DNA of 64,000 nt, from contig NZ_CP024627.1 in the NCBI RefSeq assembly GCF_024449095.1, positions 124,001 to 188,000 on the forward strand. The letters run 5' to 3'. Under the pieces are notes generated by a model. The model was not told where the DNA came from. It did no database searches and saw only the letters and a program-made list of their open reading frames with translations. Of this stretch, positions 48,356 to 57,497 are shown one piece after another (position 1 is the first letter of the stretch; each line of letters opens with the position of its first letter). Both the position numbers and the translations under genes were made by a program. This DNA is from Vibrio coralliilyticus (lineage in GTDB: Bacteria > Pseudomonadota > Gammaproteobacteria > Enterobacterales > Vibrionaceae).

Positions 48356-49310
48356 ACTTACGATAGTTATTGGTGCGTATGGTGATGTAAATAAGCTTAA
48401 TGACACATTAAATAGTTTCCTTGCTTATGAACATTCTGGAATAAATATTATTGTTATAGATGACAATCAGAGTGAGGATTTAATTAACTCTAGTAAATCT
48501 GTTTGTCAAAGTTATAAAGCATTGAAAATAAAATATATAAGAAATGATAGCAGAATCGGTGTTCCTCATGTATTTAAAAAATGGCATGATGTAGTCGAGA
48601 CTAAGTTTTTTATGTTTTTCGGTGTTGGAGACAGAGTGATGCCTAATACATTACAAGTCTTGGTAAAGGCTCTGTATGATCATCCTGAAGCTTCTTTAGC
48701 ACACGGGGGGCAAAAACAGAAAATAACAGTAGGTAAGGATAGCATAAATGCGGACCAAATAGTTTCTAAAGATAGACTTGAAATTATAAGTACTGATAAG
48801 TACCTGAAGAGCTTATTAATTGGTGGGGATTACAAAATGTCCCAGATGGCAACGGTTATAAGAACTGAACAGTTTAGATATAAAGTGAAAATGTCTAAAA
48901 ATTGGTTCTGGGATTATGATTTTCATTTGGAGTATCATCTTTTTAATGATTTTATCGCTTCCATTCCTCTATTTGTAACTGAGAGAGAAGAACGAATAAT
49001 TTCTAGAGATTATTATAGTGACCTTTATCAATTTAGACTAGTTTTAGAACAAAAGTTGCAAGCTATTAAGTTTATCGAAAATTATGAGTCAAATTTGATT
49101 GAGAAAAATATTCCTGTTGTTAGGTATAGAAATAAAATCGCATTGTCCCTATTGATTAACTCGTCTCGAATTTCTAACTTATCTCGAAGAATGTATATTA
49201 TTAGAGAAGCATTAAAGGTTATAACTGGCGACTTCTTTACTTTTATTCTGTCAAAGATATTAATTCCAACCAATTACTTGTTTAAATTAATAGTTAGACT
49301 TAAACGTTAA
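48342..49310 (+). CDS. GT2 family glycosyltransferase
   Basis: GT-A fold. The N-terminal LTIVIGAYGDVNKLNDTLNSF and NIIVIDDNQSEDL are visible. FGVGDR stands in place of a clear DxD, and WFWDYDFHLEY suits an acceptor-side motif. About 300 residues, with a basic C terminus. It overlaps the acetyltransferase gene by 14 bp and is followed by a weak terminator, so it closes the first transcription unit. Probably adds the amino sugar. Confidence 0.75.
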   Translation: MNLNELTIVIGAYGDVNKLNDTLNSFLAYEHSGINIIVIDDNQSEDLINSSKSVCQSYKALKIKYIRNDSRIGVPHVFKKWHDVVETKFFMFFGVGDRVMPNTLQVLVKALYDHPEASLAHGGQKQKITVGKDSINADQIVSKDRLEIISTDKYLKSLLIGGDYKMSQMATVIRTEQFRYKVKMSKNWFWDYDFHLEYHLFNDFIASIPLFVTEREERIISRDYYSDLYQFRLVLEQKLQAIKFIENYESNLIEKNIPVVRYRNKIALSLLINSSRISNLSRRMYIIREALKVITGDFFTFILSKILIPTNYLFKLIVRLKR

Positions 49311-49335
49311 CCCTTCGATAAGCGGGTTATTTTTA
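49309..49335 (+). terminator. Weak terminator after the first O-antigen gene group
   Basis: TAACCC / GGGTTA stem around a 10-nt loop followed by TTTTT, directly after the GT2 stop. It separates the rmlBAC-aminosugar group from the exporter and leg genes, though read-through is likely. Confidence 0.5.
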
Positions 49336-49443
49336 ATGAGTCATATAGTGAAGTTGTATATTTGAATTTATAGCCTATGATTTATGGGTTTTATTCGTAC
49401 AAATAATGATTGTGGTTTTAATTCGGTATTTAGAGTTTTTAAT

Positions 49444-51225
49444 ATGAGCAGAGATATAAAAAGGCTGTGGGACCTTTTCTCTTCGAAGCAGAAAAAAAAA
49501 TTGGTTTTACTACAGGTAATGGTAGTTGCGATCTCAGTCTTTGAGATTGTTACCATTGGAATGGTAGCTGGATTCATGAGTATCATTAGTGATACTGGCA
49601 AACTGGAAGAATATTCATACTTGTTTGATATCTTATTTTCTGGAAAGCTGACTACTCAATCTATTTTACTTTATTTATCACTACTTATAGTTACTTGTCT
49701 CACAGTAAGTTCTTTACTCTCTGTTATCATGACTAAAAAAATAAATAGAATTTCACTTATTTTAGGTCATGATATTACGCTGCGTTTATTTAAATATTAT
49801 CAAAGCCAAGATTGGCTGTATTACTTGAATAAAAATACTAGCGATCTTTCTAATCGAGTACTCATCGAAAGCGGACGTCTGGCTATAGCAATACTTACCC
49901 CAGCTGTAAATCTACTATCTAGGCTAGTGTTCATCACCTTAATTGGATTCGCTATTTTATACTATGATGTTAAAATGACATTAATAATAATGACCTTTTT
50001 TATATGTAGCTATATTATTATATCCTTACTTCTCAAGAATAAGCTGATAAGGAATAGTAAGAATCTTGTGAGAGCTAATAAATATAAAAGCAAAGTTGTT
50101 AAGGAGTCATTTTTAAACATAAAGTCTTCAATATTGCTTGGTAAAAAAGATTACTTTATTAAATCTTTCGAAGTGGAAAGTTTGAACTATTCCGAGTCTC
50201 ATGCCAGCACAATGACGATCTCGGGTGCTCCCAAGTACTTGATGGAGTGGTTAGCCTATATAAGCATGATCATGATAATAGTTTTAAACCTTGTGATAAA
50301 TGGAGATGATTTTTCCTCTGTACTACCCTTACTTACTATTTATGGTTTGGCCGCTTTCAAGTTATTACCGTCACTCCAACAAGTTTATCATAACCTCTCT
50401 ACAATAAAGGGTAATATATCAGTACTACATATATTGTATTCAGACTTGAAGCATGGTTTAGATGACACTGAGCCGAAGAAGTCTGCTGAATCATTCCATT
50501 TTAAAGATGTGCTTGAAATAGAAAAAGGGACATTTTCCTATAATAATAACAAGGAGCTAGCTTTAGACTCTGTGAGTCTTAAAATTAGGCGTCTAGAAAA
50601 AATAGGAATAGTCGGACATTCCGGTTCTGGTAAGTCAACTTTAATTGACGTTCTTTGTGGGTTGATACCTTTACAGGAAGGTAACTTTAAGGTTGATGGG
50701 AATGCTATTAACGATAATTCATCATGGTCGAGCAATATTTCTTATGTACCGCAGTTAGTTACCTTGTTGGATGCTTCTATTGCTGAGAATATTGCTTTTG
50801 GCGTGAGTTATAATGATATTGATTGGGAAAAACTGAACCAAGCAATTGAACTTTCTTGTTTGTCAGAACTAATAGAACGATTACCTGAAGGCGTTAATAG
50901 CCAAATTGGAGAGAATGGCGTTCAAATCTCTGGGGGCCAAAGACAAAGAATTAGTATTGCACGAGCGTTATACTTCGAGTCAGATATTATTATTTTTGAT
51001 GAAGCTACTAGCGCTTTAGATGGAATAACTGAGAGTCAAATCATGGAATCCATCAAAAACTTGTCTGGGAAAAAGACGATTATAATGATTGCTCATCGGC
51101 TTAAAACTATAAAGAGTTGTGACCGTATTTATTTTATGGATAAAGGTAGGGTAGTCGATGAAGGTAGTTATGAATACTTATTAGAGAATAATGAAAAGTT
51201 TAAAGAAATGGATAAGTTCTCATAA
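49444..51225 (+). CDS. ABC transporter, fused permease and ATPase (MsbA/PglK type)
   Basis: Half-transporter with about six membrane helices (residues ~20-310) and an ATPase domain (~340-590). Walker A is GHSGSGKST, the signature SGGQRQRISIARAL, and Walker B IIIFDEATSALD. ATG 49444 (MSRDIKRLWDLF) is preferred over ATG 49384. It resembles PglK/WlaB, which flips lipid-linked oligosaccharide across the inner membrane. No Wzx flippase is seen in the window, so this may move the O-unit. Lipid or protein export cannot be excluded. Confidence 0.85.
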   Translation: MSRDIKRLWDLFSSKQKKKLVLLQVMVVAISVFEIVTIGMVAGFMSIISDTGKLEEYSYLFDILFSGKLTTQSILLYLSLLIVTCLTVSSLLSVIMTKKINRISLILGHDITLRLFKYYQSQDWLYYLNKNTSDLSNRVLIESGRLAIAILTPAVNLLSRLVFITLIGFAILYYDVKMTLIIMTFFICSYIIISLLLKNKLIRNSKNLVRANKYKSKVVKESFLNIKSSILLGKKDYFIKSFEVESLNYSESHASTMTISGAPKYLMEWLAYISMIMIIVLNLVINGDDFSSVLPLLTIYGLAAFKLLPSLQQVYHNLSTIKGNISVLHILYSDLKHGLDDTEPKKSAESFHFKDVLEIEKGTFSYNNNKELALDSVSLKIRRLEKIGIVGHSGSGKSTLIDVLCGLIPLQEGNFKVDGNAINDNSSWSSNISYVPQLVTLLDASIAENIAFGVSYNDIDWEKLNQAIELSCLSELIERLPEGVNSQIGENGVQISGGQRQRISIARALYFESDIIIFDEATSALDGITESQIMESIKNLSGKKTIIMIAHRLKTIKSCDRIYFMDKGRVVDEGSYEYLLENNEKFKEMDKFS

Positions 51226-51270
51226 AGATAAACCAAAATAACATATCTCTATAACATAGGAAGGTAGTTA

Positions 51271-52461
51271 ATGAATACTATTTTGTCTTTAATTGGCCGT
51301 AATAAAGACTTATTTACCCAAGACATTTGTTGTTACGAAGTCGAATTGTCTAATATTGTCAGTGAATCACGGTTTTTGGTGTTGGGTGGCGCTGGGTCAA
51401 TTGGACAAGCCGTAACTAAAGAGATCTTCAAACGTAATCCCAAGAAGTTACATGTTGTTGATATTAGTGAAAACAACATGGTGGAGCTTGTTCGAGATAT
51501 TCGCAGTTCGTTTGGTTACATAGATGGTGACTTCCAAACATTTGCTTTGGACATAGGTTCTCTAGAGTACGATGCATTCATTAAAGCCGACGGTCAGTTC
51601 GATTATGTGCTGAACTTATCTGCGCTTAAGCATGTTAGAAGTGAAAAAGATCCTTATACATTGATGCGCATGATCGATGTAAATGTTTTTAATACAGAGA
51701 AAACGATCCAACAGTCTATTGATGCTGGTGCGAAAAAGTATTTCTGTGTTTCAACAGATAAAGCTGCAAACCCAGTCAATATGATGGGGGCGTCTAAGCG
51801 TATTATGGAAATGTTCCTGATGCGTAAAAGCGAACAAATGGCAATCTCAACTGCTCGATTTGCAAATGTAGCATTCTCGGATGGCTCTTTGCTTCACGGG
51901 TTTAACCAACGTATCCAAAAGCGTCAACCTATCGTGGCGCCGAACGACATCAAACGCTACTTTGTTACTCCTCAAGAGTCAGGCGAACTGTGTTTAATGT
52001 CTTGTATTTTTGGTGAAAATCGTGACATTTTTTTCCCGAAATTGAGTGAAGCTCTACATCTTATTTCGTTTGCAGATATTGCGGTGAAATACCTAGAGCA
52101 ACTTGGCTTTGAGCCTCACCTATGTGAAACAGAAGAAGAAGCCCGCCAACTTGCACATACGCTTCCAGAGCAAGGGAAATGGCCATGTTTGTTTACTGCA
52201 AGTGATACGACGGGTGAAAAAGACTTTGAAGAGTTTTTTACAGATAAAGAAGAGTTAGATATGTCGCGATTCGAAAATCTGGGCATCATCAAAAATGAAC
52301 CTCTTTATGAGCAAGAACTTCTCACCTTGTTTGAAAACAGCATTTCTGAGATGAAAGGTGAGCGAGCTTGGACTAAAGAGCAGATTGTGAAACTGTTCTT
52401 TACCATGATCCCTGATTTTGGGCACAAAGAAACGGGGAAATACCTCGATAGTAAGATGTAA
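51271..52461 (+). CDS. legB: Nucleotide-GlcNAc 4,6-dehydratase, LegB type
   Basis: First committed enzyme of legionaminic-type sugar synthesis, making the 4-keto-6-deoxy derivative of GDP- or UDP-GlcNAc. Rossmann GGAGSIG lies at 39-45 and STDK at 161-164. The active site is MMGASK (171-176), with Met in the place of the usual Tyr as in the FlaA1/PglF-related group. Length 396 aa. SD GGAAGG lies before the ATG. It leads the leg block; a ptmE gene downstream suggests the GDP-linked route. Confidence 0.87.
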   Translation: MNTILSLIGRNKDLFTQDICCYEVELSNIVSESRFLVLGGAGSIGQAVTKEIFKRNPKKLHVVDISENNMVELVRDIRSSFGYIDGDFQTFALDIGSLEYDAFIKADGQFDYVLNLSALKHVRSEKDPYTLMRMIDVNVFNTEKTIQQSIDAGAKKYFCVSTDKAANPVNMMGASKRIMEMFLMRKSEQMAISTARFANVAFSDGSLLHGFNQRIQKRQPIVAPNDIKRYFVTPQESGELCLMSCIFGENRDIFFPKLSEALHLISFADIAVKYLEQLGFEPHLCETEEEARQLAHTLPEQGKWPCLFTASDTTGEKDFEEFFTDKEELDMSRFENLGIIKNEPLYEQELLTLFENSISEMKGERAWTKEQIVKLFFTMIPDFGHKETGKYLDSKM

Positions 52462-52473
52462 GTGGAGCATTCA

Positions 52474-53622
52474 ATGAAAGCGACAACTATTGTTGAATTT
52501 GTGAGAGATACTTACAAAACAGACGAATTTATTCCCTTACATGCACCAACGTTCGATGGCAACGAAAAAGCGTACGTAATGGAAACGATTGAAAGTACAT
52601 TTGTTTCTAGCGTCGGTAAGTTTGTTGATGATTTTGAGAGAAAAATTGAAGCTTACACTGGTACGGCTAAAGCTGTAGCGACAGTGAACGGTACAGCAGC
52701 ATTGCATGCTGCATTGTACATGGCTGATGTTCAAAGAGGCGACTTGGTCGTCACACAAGCTTTGACTTTTGTTGCAACCTGCAACGCTCTTTATCATATG
52801 GGGGCTGAGCCTATTTTTCTGGATGTATCTCCAGTGAGTTTAGGGTTGTGTCCGAAGGCTGTAGATGCATTTTTAGAAGAGAATGCTGAAGTCACAGACG
52901 CGGGGTGTATCCATAAAAAAACAGGTAGAAGAATCAAAGCCGTTGTACCAATGCACACGTTTGGTCACCCTGTAGAGCTTGATGAACTGGTTGCCGTTTG
53001 CTTGAAATGGAACATCACGTTGGTTGAAGATGCAGCAGAAAGTCTAGGATCGCTCTATAAGGGCAAACACACCGGTACTATTGGTGATTTTGGTGCTGTC
53101 AGCTTCAATGGCAATAAGATCATCACCACAGGCGGTGGTGGCATGGTGTTATGTAAGACTCAAGAATTAGGCGCGCATACTAAGCATGTTACTACGACAG
53201 CAAAAGTTCCTCATCCGTATGAGTTCTTCCATGATGAACCTGGTTTCAACTATCGTATGCCAAACCTGAATGCGGCTCTAGGGTGTGCTCAGATGGAAGT
53301 TATCGAGCAGTACCTAAAACAAAAGAGAGTGCTCGCCGAAGGTTACAATAACTTTTTTAAAGGTTCAGACATCAAGTTTGTCACTGAACCTGAATATGCG
53401 CAGTCAAACTATTGGTTAAATGCGATCATTTGTCCAGATAAAGAGAGCCGCGAAGAGATTATTGCTACTACGAATAGTTTGGGTGTTATGACTCGACCAA
53501 TTTGGCAACTTATGCATAGATTACCTATGTTTGAAAATGCAATACGTAGTGATTTAACTCACTCTGAGTTTATCGAAGCACGCTTGGTGAATTTACCTAG
53601 TACTCCTACGGAGATGTCATGA
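52474..53622 (+). CDS. legC: LegC-type aminotransferase
   Basis: DegT/DnrJ family PLP enzyme that aminates C-4 of the LegB product. The PLP lysine is Lys215 in SFNGNKIITTGGGGM; VNGTAALHAAL and VEDAAESLGSLYKG bind cofactor. ATG 52474 has GGAG upstream; a GTG at 52462 is in frame. Length 382 aa fits the LegC family. It overlaps legG by 4 bp. Confidence 0.9.
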   Translation: MKATTIVEFVRDTYKTDEFIPLHAPTFDGNEKAYVMETIESTFVSSVGKFVDDFERKIEAYTGTAKAVATVNGTAALHAALYMADVQRGDLVVTQALTFVATCNALYHMGAEPIFLDVSPVSLGLCPKAVDAFLEENAEVTDAGCIHKKTGRRIKAVVPMHTFGHPVELDELVAVCLKWNITLVEDAAESLGSLYKGKHTGTIGDFGAVSFNGNKIITTGGGGMVLCKTQELGAHTKHVTTTAKVPHPYEFFHDEPGFNYRMPNLNAALGCAQMEVIEQYLKQKRVLAEGYNNFFKGSDIKFVTEPEYAQSNYWLNAIICPDKESREEIIATTNSLGVMTRPIWQLMHRLPMFENAIRSDLTHSEFIEARLVNLPSTPTEMS

Positions 53623-54776
53623 GAGTTGCAATAGTAACTAGCACACGAGCGGATTTCGGGATCCTATTACCACTTATTCATAAGTTAGAAGCAGACCCTT
53701 TTTTTAGCGTTACCATTTTAGCTACGGGCAGTCATACAGACACTGTTCGAGGAGGCACACTGCAAGAAATTAAATCTGAAGGTTTCAAAGACCTTGCCGT
53801 TATTGATATTGATACTTCAGATACGACTGAAATTGGCGTTGCAAAATCTGCGGCTGAAACTGTAGAAAAGTTTGCGTTTGAGCTTGATAAATTGCACCCG
53901 GATCTTGTCATCCTGCTAGGTGACCGTTATGAGATTTTATCGGTAGCCATGGCTGCATTTCTACTGAAAATCCCAGTAGCTCATATTTCAGGAGGAGACG
54001 TAACTTCAGGTGCGTTGGACGACTCTATTCGACATAGCATTACAAAACTATCTCATATTCATTTTCCAACAACGGAAGAGTATAGAGAGCGAGTAATACA
54101 ACTTGGTGAACAGCCTGATAAGGTATTTAACGTCGGAAATTTATGTATCGACAACGTTAAAAAAGTGTTACCAGTATCCAAAGCTGAGTTAGAATCTTTC
54201 TTAGATTTTGATTTGGATAAATTTGAGAGAAACATTCTAGTCACTCTTCACCCAGAAACAACATATGGTGATCAACGAGTTTTAAACGATATTTTCTTTG
54301 ATGCTTTATCAAACCTAAAGGATGTGGGAATCATAATCACGTACCCAAACCATGATGCGGGGGGCGATACGATAATCGAAAGTATTTTAAAAGTTAAGTC
54401 AGAAAGCCCATATTCAATCTGTGTTCGCGAATCATTGGGTATGCGTCGTTATCACTCATTATTAAGGTATGTTGATGCTGTTGTAGGAAACTCTTCGAGT
54501 GGAATAACAGAAGTCCCTTCTTATGGAATACCGACCATTGACATTGGAAGTCGACAACAGGGGCGCATACGTGCTTACTCTGTGATAAATGTCGGATATG
54601 AGTCTGATGACATACAGCGTGCACTTAAGCTAGCTCTTAGTGATGAGTTTAAACATAAATGCCAAGAAGTTAAAAACCCTTATGGTGAGGGTGATAGTGC
54701 AGAGAAAATTGTAAATATCCTTAAAAGTATCAAACTTAAAGGGCTTATCAAGAAGGAATTCTATGATGCAAAATAA
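53619..54776 (+). CDS. legG: Hydrolysing nucleotide-sugar 2-epimerase, LegG (NeuC family)
   Basis: Inverts C-2 and removes the nucleotide, giving 2,4-diamino-2,4,6-trideoxymannose-type substrate for LegI. Family features are TSTRADFGILLPLIHKL, ILLGDRYEIL and HISGGDVTSGALDDSIRHSI. The C-terminal part has VVGNSSSGITEVPSYGIPTI. Length 385 aa. It overlaps legI by 14 bp. Confidence 0.92.
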   Translation: MRVAIVTSTRADFGILLPLIHKLEADPFFSVTILATGSHTDTVRGGTLQEIKSEGFKDLAVIDIDTSDTTEIGVAKSAAETVEKFAFELDKLHPDLVILLGDRYEILSVAMAAFLLKIPVAHISGGDVTSGALDDSIRHSITKLSHIHFPTTEEYRERVIQLGEQPDKVFNVGNLCIDNVKKVLPVSKAELESFLDFDLDKFERNILVTLHPETTYGDQRVLNDIFFDALSNLKDVGIIITYPNHDAGGDTIIESILKVKSESPYSICVRESLGMRRYHSLLRYVDAVVGNSSSGITEVPSYGIPTIDIGSRQQGRIRAYSVINVGYESDDIQRALKLALSDEFKHKCQEVKNPYGEGDSAEKIVNILKSIKLKGLIKKEFYDAK

Positions 54777-55782
54777 TAGTCATGTCTACATTATTGCAGA
54801 GGCAGGCGTTAACCATAATGCAGACTACCAAATGGCAAAACAAATGATCGAAGTTGCTAAGGATTCTGGTGTTGATGCAGTTAAATTTCAAATCGCTATT
54901 CCCGAATTAGTGATGACAAAATGGGCCGGTAAAGCAGACTACCAAGAAGTAAATACCGGTAGTGATGAAAGCCAACTAGAAATGTGTAAAAAGCTGCATC
55001 TAGATCTATCAGATTACGCGGGATTAAAAGCTTATTGTGATGATCTTGGGATTACGTTTCTTGCGACTGCTTTTGATCACCCATCTTTTGAGGTGCTTAA
55101 GACTTTAGGTGTAGATACCTATAAAATCCCATCAGGCGAAGTAAACAATTTGCCGTATCTACGTATGCACTGTGAAGAAGGTATTAAGATTATCTTATCT
55201 ACTGGTATGGCAGATATGGCAGAGGTTACAGAAGCCGTAAATGTGTTGGTGAAAGGTGGTGTAGATAAAGCAAACATCACAGTTCTCCACTGTAATACAG
55301 AATACCCAACACCTATGGGGGATGTGAACCTTAAGGCCATGACTCAAATCAAAGATGAGTTGGATGTTGCTGTTGGGTACTCAGATCATACAAAAGGGAT
55401 TGAGGTTCCAATTGCTGCTGTTGCATTAGGAGCTACATGTATTGAGAAACACTTTACTTTAGATCGTACTTTACCGGGACCAGATCATGTTGCGAGCATT
55501 GAGCCAGACGAGTTAGCGCTGATGGTTCAATCAATTAGAAATATTCAAGCGGCTATTGGTGGCTCTGGTGAAAAGATCCCTTCTGAAAGTGAGAAGAAAA
55601 ACATTGAGATAGCGCGTCGCTCGATTGTAGCTAGCTGTGAGATAAAAAAAGGTGAGTTGCTTACAGTTGATAATATTACCACCAAGCGTCCAGCTACGGG
55701 ACTAAGTCCAATGCTTTGGGATGAGGTAATTGGGACTGTCGCTGAACGAGACTATATCGAAGACGACTTGATTGAGAAATAA
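54763..55782 (+). CDS. legI: Nonulosonic acid synthase, LegI (NeuB family)
   Basis: Condenses the 6-deoxy amino sugar with phosphoenolpyruvate to form a nine-carbon sialic-like acid. An N-terminal TIM barrel (IAEAGVNHN, VKFQ, YKIPSGEVNN, GYSDHTKGIEVPIAA, EKHFTLDR) is followed by a C-terminal antifreeze-like SAF domain (about 280-339, RRSIVASCEIKKGELLT). Length 339 aa. It sits between legG and the ATP-grasp gene. Confidence 0.94.
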   Translation: MMQNNSHVYIIAEAGVNHNADYQMAKQMIEVAKDSGVDAVKFQIAIPELVMTKWAGKADYQEVNTGSDESQLEMCKKLHLDLSDYAGLKAYCDDLGITFLATAFDHPSFEVLKTLGVDTYKIPSGEVNNLPYLRMHCEEGIKIILSTGMADMAEVTEAVNVLVKGGVDKANITVLHCNTEYPTPMGDVNLKAMTQIKDELDVAVGYSDHTKGIEVPIAAVALGATCIEKHFTLDRTLPGPDHVASIEPDELALMVQSIRNIQAAIGGSGEKIPSESEKKNIEIARRSIVASCEIKKGELLTVDNITTKRPATGLSPMLWDEVIGTVAERDYIEDDLIEK

Positions 55783-55783
55783 T

Positions 55784-56731
55784 ATGAAAAAGACAGTACT
55801 TTTTCCAAATGCAGGGCGTCGAGTTGAGTTGATTCAACGTTTTCAAATGGCAGCTAAAGAAAATGATATTGACCTTACTATTATTGGTACCGATATCACA
55901 ACAAACGCACCTGCGCTGTCATTTTGTGATAAGACTTATCTCCTCCCGAAAGAGCGAAATTTAAACACACTTGAGCGTTTTCTTGAAATTATAGAAACAA
56001 ATAGTGTGGACATTGTGGTTTGCACGATTGACCCTGATTTAGAGTTTTTTTCGCAGCACAGGGGCGCTTTGTCGACTGTAAACAGCAAGAATGTGGAACT
56101 CCTGCTTTCAGATGTAAATATCATTGATGCGTCATCAGATAAGCGAAAAACTGCACAGTTTTTCAATCAAATTGGAGTATCCACACCGCAGTTATATGAC
56201 CAAGCATCTATAAACTTCCCCACCTTTGCGAAACCAGTAAAAGGAAGTGGTTCCTTTGGCGCTAAACTACTGGTTGATGCCTCCGATTTAGAAAGCTATT
56301 TAATTGAATTTGGAGAGCATGATCCTATTTTTCAAGAGTACGTTTCGGGGAAAGAGTACACTCTAGATTGCTTTGTTGATATTAATGGCGAAACGGTAGT
56401 TTCCCCAAGAGAAAGACTGAGAGTCCGAGGTGGGGAAGTAACCGTAAGTAAAACAGTTGAGCTACCAGAATTAGAGAAGCAAGCTAAAAAGGTATTATCT
56501 TCAGGTGGTTTCTTTGGGCCTGTGACTTTACAAGCGATTGTGGATGAGACTACTTCTCGTCCGTACTTTATTGAGATCAATGCTAGATTTGGGGGTGGTT
56601 CAATTCTGTCCATTGAGGCTGGATTGAATAGCCCATATCACATTTTAAGTCAGGATCATGATTGGTTTTCTGGTTTGAAAAGAAACCTGACTATGATGAG
56701 ATATGATATGTCAGTATTCTCTGAAGGTTGA
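55784..56731 (+). CDS. ATP-grasp domain ligase in nonulosonate cluster
   Basis: ATP-grasp enzyme (carbamoyl-phosphate-synthase-like; carboxylate-amine ligase group). A PreATP-grasp N-terminal Rossmann part (VLFPNAGRRVELIQRF) precedes the grasp folds with FAKPVKGSGSFGAKLL, the Glu-containing FQEYVSGKEYTLDC, and the metal site YFIEINARFGGG. ATG 55784 is used, giving 315 aa. It lies within the leg operon and is paired with a HAD phosphatase. Such enzymes join a carboxylate to an amine through an acyl phosphate, so it may N-acylate the C-4 or C-2 amine or a later intermediate. Specific substrate unknown. Confidence 0.85.
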   Translation: MKKTVLFPNAGRRVELIQRFQMAAKENDIDLTIIGTDITTNAPALSFCDKTYLLPKERNLNTLERFLEIIETNSVDIVVCTIDPDLEFFSQHRGALSTVNSKNVELLLSDVNIIDASSDKRKTAQFFNQIGVSTPQLYDQASINFPTFAKPVKGSGSFGAKLLVDASDLESYLIEFGEHDPIFQEYVSGKEYTLDCFVDINGETVVSPRERLRVRGGEVTVSKTVELPELEKQAKKVLSSGGFFGPVTLQAIVDETTSRPYFIEINARFGGGSILSIEAGLNSPYHILSQDHDWFSGLKRNLTMMRYDMSVFSEG

Positions 56732-56732
56732 G

Positions 56733-57425
56733 ATGAAAAAACTCGTAATTTTTGACTTGGACGATACTATTTATCCAGAGCAGCAATACAATTTAGCATG
56801 TTATAGGGCTGCTGCTGATAGATTTCTTGAAGATTACTCTGTAGATATCTATCCATATATCGAAGAGCAGTTTAAGAAAAAAAACTACCAGAACCTTTTT
56901 TGTTTAGCGCTCGAGAATGCTGGAATAGCTTGTTCTGAAGACTATATTTTTAACGTATTAGTTCAGACTTACCGAAGCTTTAAGCCCGAGTTAACACCTT
57001 ATAAAGGCTTTAACGAGTATATTGAAAAGCTAAAAGAAAAGTTTCAGCTTGCTATCATCACGGATGGGCCTCTTGATATACAAAAATCTAAGGTCAATGC
57101 TTTAGGTATTGCCTCAGACTTTGATTTGATACTGTGTTCCTCTGAGTTGGGGGATAATGTCAAAAAACCTAGTTCAGAGCCCTTTGAATACGTATTGAGC
57201 AAGTTGAAGGTTCATCATCAAGATAGCGTTTATATTGGTGATAACATCAAGAAGGACTTCGTATACCCAAACCATTCTGGGATGCATTCAATTCATTTAT
57301 CTAATAAGTCAGAGAATGACAATTTAATTTATGAGTCGCAAGTTGGTGAAGCTGCTCATCATTATTGTGAGTCTTATGATGAGTTATATTTATTACTACA
57401 CCAGATATTCAACGATGGAAAATAA
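56733..57425 (+). CDS. HAD superfamily hydrolase
   Basis: Haloacid dehalogenase-like phosphatase, subfamily I. The nucleophile motif is FDLDDTIY (Asp8, Asp10). Motif II is AIITDGP, the Lys motif KKPSSEPF, and motif IV VYIGDNIKKDF. A helical cap lies between (about 15-90). ATG 56733 follows the ATP-grasp stop by one base and uses a GAAGG ribosome site inside that gene's end. The pair looks obligately co-expressed. The substrate is not readable; a phosphorylated sugar or ligase product is plausible. Confidence 0.85.
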   Translation: MKKLVIFDLDDTIYPEQQYNLACYRAAADRFLEDYSVDIYPYIEEQFKKKNYQNLFCLALENAGIACSEDYIFNVLVQTYRSFKPELTPYKGFNEYIEKLKEKFQLAIITDGPLDIQKSKVNALGIASDFDLILCSSELGDNVKKPSSEPFEYVLSKLKVHHQDSVYIGDNIKKDFVYPNHSGMHSIHLSNKSENDNLIYESQVGEAAHHYCESYDELYLLLHQIFNDGK

Positions 57426-57497
57426 ATTACTATTAATCTATAAATTTATCAGAGCACCTTTGAGTTTTTTATCTTTCTACAATAGAAATAAAGTTAT

